Source of the DNA: Lunularia cruciata | Taxonomy: Eukaryota; Streptophyta; Marchantiopsida; Lunulariales; Lunulariaceae | Assembly (NCBI GenBank): GCA_948567375.1 | Contig: OX419756.1 | Coordinates: 19,969,001-20,033,000 of the forward strand | DNA: 64,000 bases | Reading direction: 5' to 3' | Shown: in pieces, positions 57,501 to 64,000 of the stretch | How the letters are laid out: each line of letters begins with the position of its first letter | How positions within the stretch are numbered: the stretch's first letter is position 1 | Program-made: the position numbers and the translations under genes | The notes under the pieces: generated by a model | What the model was told of the DNA's origin: nothing | The model's database searches: none | What the model saw: only the letters and a program-made list of their open reading frames with translations

Positions 57501-59640
57501 TTCCCTTCTTAACATCATAGATCAGACCTACAGGTCTCTAATATATTATTATAGTTTCTGATGCCGGAGCAGAGATGCATGCATGGCGGCACGAGATGGG
57601 CTGTGCTCATCCTGTATGCCTTGTATCCAGCTACAGCATAAGGGATTCAATTGGCAAATTGGTGTACAGCCTTTCGCTATGGTTTATGATCTGGAGAAAG
57701 TTTAACTCATGAATTGAGCAGCCTTCTTATACATGACAGTAGTTAGCACTGAATGTATCCTACTTAAGGTCTTTATGAAGCACTGGTAGTCTTCCACTAC
57801 AACAGGTTACGGTCCTTGAGGAAACAGGTTACGGTCAGGAAACAAATTTCAGTCTTCGCATCGATAATTACCAGTCCCATAAGTACCGTTGTACCGTATG
57901 TTTAGGCGCGAGGATTTTTAACATTAGAAAAATCTTGTTCCGCTCAACCCAGACCTCGTCGCACGATCTGGTTTCGATAAAAGACACAGTACGTGCTCTC
58001 CAGATCTCAGACAGGGCGGGCTCAAACAATTGTACTGCAAGATACTGATTTTGTTCTTTGGTCGGTTGCCAATAAAACAGGCATTCTGACTTACGGGCAT
58101 CATTCTGCATCATTAGGTGCAGCATGCGTAGGACATGCGACTAAACCCATTCCTCGCAAGTCTAACACCGATGAGATCAGAGTAAGACGTAAGTGCAAAT
58201 TTCTTGATCCACATCGGAAGATTAGTTCGGCACCCTGGTTGGGGTAAGTTTTGATGCCCGTATTAGCCTTTGGTCCTGCAAACCCGCAGATGTGGATAAA
58301 GTTCGGCGAAAGGCAGCGGGACCCATGAGACCGACGGTGGCGGTGCGGAATCGACCACATTTTTGCATGACCTAAGGGAAACTTGTGCATGACATCTGGG
58401 GTGCTCCTGAGTCATTCCACGCGTGCAGACTGCAGTCGCGTTGGTGATGGTTGTTCATGGCACAGATTCTAGTCAAGGTGCCTTCAGATTTGTTCGAGTT
58501 TCGAGCTGCAAATGAATTGATATTCTAGATATTGTACCATGTACTTAGAGAGTCATCAGCTTCTGCAGAGCAACCACCACCTTTCATCTGATGCAATCCT
58601 TACAATTGACTAGTTCGATTAGCAACTATACGTGGACACAAACATCACAGCCAACGGTCGGACTACATTTCTCAACGAGCAAGATTTGACCCGGCGTTGT
58701 GACAATATCCTAAAACTATCATCTCTCATGTCCTCGACTTCAGTACCAATATAGAATACTGAATTAGTATATACGCATGTAGTCTATTGCCCACCAGTTT
58801 TAATTCGCAATTCACGGTACTTTTTTAGGCTAGACTAAGTAGTCTGTTGTACGTTTGGGTTGCAACAAAGTCGCAATTAAGGGGAGCCCTCCAGGGTCGA
58901 TTGGACCAATCTCTAATTCGGGTGCAGCAAGAGACTAAAACGAGATCAGTACTGACCATGTTCTATCAACAGTCTTGAATATATGTGGTTCTAACTCCCA
59001 TGCAGAAGAAAGTGATCATTAAAATTCTTTCAGGATTACGAAACAGATAAGACTTCCACAAATATGAAGTATGCAATCAATAGCAGCAAAATAGATTCGA
59101 AGTCTCACGACCTGGCGCTGAGGTTTTGCAAAACCTTTGCAATTGAGCAGTCCTCAAGGCTGCTTATATGATGGATAGTCTTATGTTTCAGCCAGATCGA
59201 GGTATTCTAGAATAAACGAACATTAAAATGTGATTGGTAGTTCTTGAAATATCAAGAGAATTCAACGTCTATGTGGCAGGAGAGAGACATGATCTAAACT
59301 CGCGATCCTACTTCTTGCTGCAAATTTTCAGTCGTTTGAATCGTGTAATACATATCTCAATGAGAAAGTGAACGTGTCTCTCATTCGCCTGTCGCCGCGG
59401 ATCACTTGATGAATCCATTCTGTACACGTTAGAGAAGAGAGAAGAGACACGTTGAAAGAAAGGCTCATATGCTTATCCAGATTCTTCTCCAGCTTCTTCT
59501 CCCCCGTTAGAGACCTCGTACATTCGAAGTTGCTAGACTTGCAATCGAACTAAAGTCGTGTTGGCAAGTCATAAAATCCCAAAATTCATTCAAAAGAATC
59601 TTCTTTTCCCATACTTGAGGAACTGGGTCTTTCATAATTT
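57500..59640. other. Region without a recognisable gene
   Basis: Frames up to 96 codons overlap each other on both strands near 58000-58390, without domains. Nothing supportable. Confidence 0.45.
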
Positions 59641-59645
59641 CTTAA

Positions 59646-59742
59646 AGGCGATCGCGTAGGATAAGAAGAAGGATGGAAGGACCCCATCAAGCCGTACAAG
59701 GATAAAAAGAGGTAAATTGGGTCTGAAAGTATCGTAATGGAA
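59646..59742 (+). repeat. Dispersed short repeat, copy 7
   Basis: GGCGATCGCGTAGGATAAG, then AAGGATGGAAGGACCCCATC, AAGCCGTACAAGGATAAAAA, GAGGTAAATTGGG and AAAGTATCGTAATG. A complete copy in plus orientation, about 97 bp, nearly the mirror of copies 6 and 8. Confidence 0.87.
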
Positions 59743-59744
59743 GC

Positions 59745-61440
59745 GTACTTAAAATATTCATCCGGATGTGAGAGGGATTCCTCGTGTTTCTAGAGATTTT
59801 CCAGACGGGGATAGGAGGAACGAGTGACGAAACTAGTCTAGTTATACAAAAGTGACCTACATGCTGGCAGTTGCCAGCAGTGCATCTCATAGAATGCATA
59901 AAACCAGAAGAAGAGTGGATGTAGTGCAAATTCACCAATTCCCTACAGTACAACACATTGCCATTGTGTTTTGTTGTCGAACGATGTCTGGATGCAATCA
60001 AATGCCATACAGCTTTACATGTCTGATGCTCTGCCGTTTCCTTTGAATTTTCCTCCATTTCATGCCTTAATACTATTGTACTCGGGGAGGTCAAAGTGCC
60101 TGCAGTATGTGGGGACCAAATAGTAATAATAAGCCAGGTCCTGGGATTGTCGTTTGCACACCAGGGAAAAGAACTCCTCAGCCAACATTGGCCACAGATC
60201 AATCTCAGATCTTAAAAGAACTCTTGGCGTTGCGTGCGGAACGATTCTTTGACGTTGTGCCTGTGATCTTGTCACCTGACTAAATCTAACAGATAAGAAC
60301 TTTCCCTGCAAATAAACGAATCGAGACGAAAATGTTAATGAGATGCTTCCAGAATTATCTAACTATGGCATTTCTCGCTGTCCTCTAGCCCGAAATTAGG
60401 TATCCAATATCCATCTTGTCTCATGCTGACATGACAAGTTTGAACACCACTGTACAAGTTGGACTGCCCTCATGTAGTAAGTAGAATGAGCAGTTGGTGG
60501 ATCTTAAGTATGCTGATTAGCTGCCAATCTAGTTTGAAATTTACTTAGATAAGTTCTCAAAACTAACTTCAGTTGCATATAATTGATATGTCGCTGTTGT
60601 AGTAACAGGGGTGGAGACGAGTATTGACACAGAATCTGAAAATAAAGCAATCATCTCATAAAGACCACCATATTCACTTGCATTATCCTAATTATGGAAC
60701 AACTAAAGATAGGAGCACTTGGTAGGTGGCTTTATGTATCCTCCTTGATCGTGAACTACCTTATTATGGCGATGCACACTGTATGTGTAGAAAGTGCCAT
60801 CCATTTCAATGTTTCTTTGGATGATGACCCTACTTTCTTCTTCATCCTGAACAGGATGTAACGATATGTCACCAACTCTCCTTAAAGGTCCAATCTTGAA
60901 ACATCGCGGACGTGTCTTTCCGTGTTACTGTGCTAAAAGCACCTTTGTTGGTGGGGACATAGGAGCACTCCAACGTAGCTTTGTCAAGTCTTTCTGAGAT
61001 AAGGATCGTTTCCCTACCAACGTGCAGTAAATTGTGCTCCTCGAAGTTAATACAACTTGTTGCACCTCGGTGCCCTTCTAATTACTTTCCAGATCTCGGA
61101 CACTATCGGGTTCTTAAAACTTCAGAAGTGCACGAGAATGAGGAGCTCCAAGCTCCAAGGTAGAATGTGGTTCTGGGTTCCCTGAAGATTTCAGCGCATG
61201 CACACATTTGTTGAAGTACATCATGAATCTTCGAGATGAGCTTGACGCTTCCACAATTCTGTGAAGTATTAAGTCGTTCTATTTCATGACATCCAGGCGG
61301 AAAGCATACAGTGATTGCAGGATCCGGCCTACTCAACGATAGGAAGATTAATCAAATCGCGACCATAGATTTGAAATGACGGAACACAAGTGACTGTACC
61401 AGACTGACTTTGCAACCCAAGTGCTTAGCCAAGATTCCTC
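59745..61440. other. Region without a recognisable gene
   Basis: A 171-codon minus-strand frame (59687-60202) runs into the dispersed repeat and shows no domain, so it is not called. Other frames are shorter. Confidence 0.45.
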
Positions 61441-61443
61441 ATA

Positions 61444-61553
61444 TAGACTCTATTGGGGCATAGCCCCATTTTACCTCTCTTTTTTTTTCTCTCCCTTGTA
61501 CGGCTTGATGGGGTCTTCCCATCCTTCGGTTTTTCTACGCCGTCGCCTTCTCC
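61444..61553 (-). repeat. Dispersed short repeat, copy 8
   Basis: TATTGGGGCATAGCCCCATT, TTACCTCTCT, a T-run, CTTGTACGGCTTGATGGGGT, CTTCCCATCCTTCGG and CTACGCCGTCGCC. The TGGGGCATAGCCCCA hairpin at one end is perfect here. Confidence 0.87.
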
Positions 61554-61840
61554 CCCAGTGCTTAGCCAAGACAAGTTTCAAATGACAGATCGTAACCTCG
61601 AAGATGAAACGTATCAGTACTTGTGGTTCACTATGGGGATGTTTTATTTGTAACGGAACGCCGATCAAGTGCCATTTTCTCCTCGAGACCTTCCGTATAC
61701 CATCTCCCCTTGTAGATTGCTAATTTGATCTCAGCTTGATCATTTGATTCTTGCAACAAAAAAATCCTTCTGGCTGAAGTTTATTATACACAACTGCAAG
61801 TAGAGAAATATGACAAATCTTTTGCCCCTGGTAATGAATA

Positions 61841-61924
61841 CATCCAGTACGAAGGCCTAGTAGTATCGAAATCCTTTTGACATTGTCTCGGCAAGGCTGC
61901 GGGTTCAAATCCTGCCTGGGTCGA
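61841..61924 (+). tRNA. tRNA-like element (probable pseudogene)
   Basis: The T arm is good: stem GCGGG/CCTGC around TTCAAAT (61899-61915), giving a perfect B box GGTTCAAATCC. The acceptor end CTGGGTC pairs six of seven with CATCCAG at 61841-61847. Bases 8-9 are TA, and a 3-bp D stem (CGA/TCG) fits. The anticodon stem does not pair convincingly, so identity cannot be given. Length suggests a class with a long variable arm. Five T residues follow. Confidence 0.4.
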
Positions 61925-61927
61925 ACA

Positions 61928-61932
61928 TTTTT
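61928..61932 (+). terminator. Pol III-type T-run after the tRNA-like element
   Basis: TTTTT four bases after the predicted acceptor end, the usual RNA polymerase III stop. Confidence 0.4.
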
Positions 61933-61939
61933 CGTTTGG

Positions 61940-64000
61940 AGCTTGAGTACATTTTTTTTGGATTTTGGTCATCATCTGCTGAGCATTCAAGTGAAAGAGT
62001 CAACCGATTGACAAGAGAACCATGAACTAGACAAGAAACCACACAAGGGCCAATGCGCTCTGTGATCTAAAGGTTCTAGTCGGGAGGCATGAGAAGAGAC
62101 CACACAATCCTCTACTATACGGGAGACATTAAAAAAAGATTTGACTCTTCTAAAGCTAATAGTAAGTAACTAAACTATACTGATATAGGTGGACATTATT
62201 ATAGAATAAATTATATTCAATATGAAATTTACAGATGTCAATTTATCCATTTGGCGATTTTCTGATTCGGTTTAGCGTTAATGTTTCTGAGCAAGGTTCA
62301 TAATATGTAATTTTGACATGAATAATACCAACATCGATACCACAGTTCGGAGTGTGGTTCATATTATGCAATCGATCTACTTATGCTCTGTTCCAATATC
62401 GAATTGTTAATATTTTTCTATTAATATTCATGTGTTTAAATGCTAATATGAATAATACCAATGTCCAATTCTAACTAGAGTTGAAAACCTTATTTAAGAT
62501 ATAAAGAATTAACATCCGCTGCCACATACGGATGAGAATTAAGTGGACAGTTCAGAACTTGGGAACCATCTAAACATGATACTTGAATCATCTCCTCGTA
62601 ATCGCTTTTACATCGGTTATAATTATCATACAAAGGTAATAGGACAGTAGGACGTTCAAGGCGACCAATAATTCTCTTGATATGGAGTCTAGGAAATTTC
62701 TATATTGAGACACGTTAATTGCGAAGGCAAGGGTTTTATTCCTAGTTCAAGAAAATATATAGATCGTAGATAGAAAAATTGTACCCAGGTACATCTTACA
62801 ACCGGTCCCCCTACATCACAATCATTGACTTCTATCAAAGATCGCACTTATAACTTCACCGTTAATTATCTTCTTATGAACTGATTAATCTCATATTCTA
62901 TTCTCATACTTATATTTAAAAGCCTATGTTGAATCTTTGTTAATGATTTAGTGCTCTTTACTCATTGACATTATAAGGAAAATAAAAGTTGAGTTATCAT
63001 TTTATGTTTTTAATGCGTATTTGTCTTCCTTATAGAGTACAAAATTATTTTTATTTTTATTAAAAATTATTTTTTGATTATTTTTATAGCAGACTTTTAT
63101 GATATATATAGTTATATCCAAAATATAATAATTAATTTGATATTTAAGGTATGATTTGATATTAATTTGATATTTAAGATGTATGAAAATAAAGACCTAA
63201 AAATTAAAATTTTAGTAAAATTAAAATATAATCGATAGAGATAAGAAAATATAAAACATAAAAGAAGAATTTCTAAAGAAAAAACAACTAAGATAGATTC
63301 ATGCTTTTTTCAGAAAACAAAATTTAATAATAATCTCTTCGGAAGAACTAACTTATAGTTTACAAATTCCACTTATTTTACCTTTGAAATCCTATTGTCC
63401 TATAACATAACCTAACATTCTAGGATATAAAATGTTATTTTTATTCTCGTGAGATTCATCTAACCTTAAGAGATAAATGTTGTTATTTAGAAATATAAAC
63501 TCAAAAAGGATTTGAAAAAGTTCAAGTTAGTATAAAAACAATGAGACATAGAAAGAATTTTAAATACTTGAGTTAGGAAAACAAAGAAAAAACAATAAAG
63601 GAAATATAATTATAAAGAAGTCTACTTAATAATCTTGCATAATAGGTGATGTATTCTTAATTAAAGATTAAATTTAAATCATAATAATATATATTTATTA
63701 ACCATCCTTGTATTTAAAAGATAATATATACCTAAAATGGATATTTAAGTAAGAGCATCATACATTTTAGCTATATAGATTTAAAGTCGATTTAAAAATA
63801 ATCTACCCAAGAGATCTTTAGATCTGGTTTAAATTTTATCCTTAACTGATCAAGATCACTATATATATTATATAATTATCATTATCTAGTCATTATATTA
63901 GATTTTTATATTTATTGAAATATCTTTATAGAAACTTAACTAAAATATATTATAAGTACTCTCTATTGAATTAAAATTAATCAAAATACCAAATAATATT
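61940..64000. other. AT-rich gene-free spacer
   Basis: Strongly AT-rich, with no long frame or domain. From about 62900 onward nearly all words are A/T homopolymer-like. Confidence 0.7.

Noticed and set aside
59687-60202. 171-codon minus-strand frame
   Set aside because: No recognisable domain or codon signature, and it overlaps copy 7 of the dispersed repeat.
60060-60311. 83-codon minus-strand frame with a plausible composition
   Set aside because: No homologous family recognised and no flanking splice sites that extend it.
1-64000. CRISPR arrays, operons, riboswitches and other bacterial features
   Set aside because: No regularly spaced short repeats or polycistronic layout; the sequence is eukaryotic.

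Overview
The window looks like nuclear DNA of a land plant, probably a seed-free one (bryophyte-like). The evidence is a plant-type auxilin-like J-domain gene, plant-type Ty3/gypsy retrotransposons (one with an initiator-Met-tRNA-type primer site and a chromodomain), a Penelope-like reverse transcriptase, long AT microsatellites and a probable organelle-derived insert. The species assignment is inference. Most of the sequence is decayed mobile elements and AT-rich spacer. Only two host genes are supported: an intact auxilin-like gene (CDS 34208-36970, +) and a small spliced gene on the minus strand (about 53997-54731). LAYOUT. 1-2260: no recognisable gene, one perfect 20-bp hairpin. 2265-5040 (-): broken non-LTR (LINE-type) element with an N-terminal zinc finger. 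5040-11940: AT-rich spacer with microsatellites, two long hairpins and tandem duplications. 11945-32130: a cluster of Ty3/gypsy copies. Two copies of one element lie head to tail. Copy A (11945-17290) is truncated, and copy B (17291 to about 31700) is interrupted by a younger complete chromovirus (20772-26437) flanked by a 5-bp target duplication; copy A carries a solo LTR (14406-14817) of that same chromovirus. 32130-34207: upstream and 5' UTR region of the auxilin-like gene, with a 55-nt GA tract. 36971-46640: spacer, two Penelope-like RT remnants, a second LINE fragment and copies of a short dispersed repeat. 48150-48530: GC-rich insert with group II intron-like character. 50703-51066: minisatellite. 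53997-54731: small spliced gene. 57400-61560: more copies of the dispersed repeat. 61841-61932: tRNA-like element with a T-run terminator. 61940-64000: AT-rich spacer. MAIN DISCOVERY. The older Ty3/gypsy element encodes gag (two zinc knuckles), protease, then a C5-cytosine DNA methyltransferase domain, then RT, RNase H and integrase, and possibly a terminal PHD-like finger. Methyltransferase motifs I, IV, VI, VIII, IX and X occur in the unpermuted DNMT order, unlike plant DRM enzymes. Retrotransposons carrying DNMTs have been reported from dinoflagellates and charophyte algae; here the same architecture appears, as decayed copies, in what seems to be a land-plant genome. A second notable feature is that the LTRs of the younger chromovirus contain clustered heat-shock-element arrays, suggesting a heat-responsive promoter. 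Every retroelement here is broken by stops, frameshifts or lost catalytic residues.
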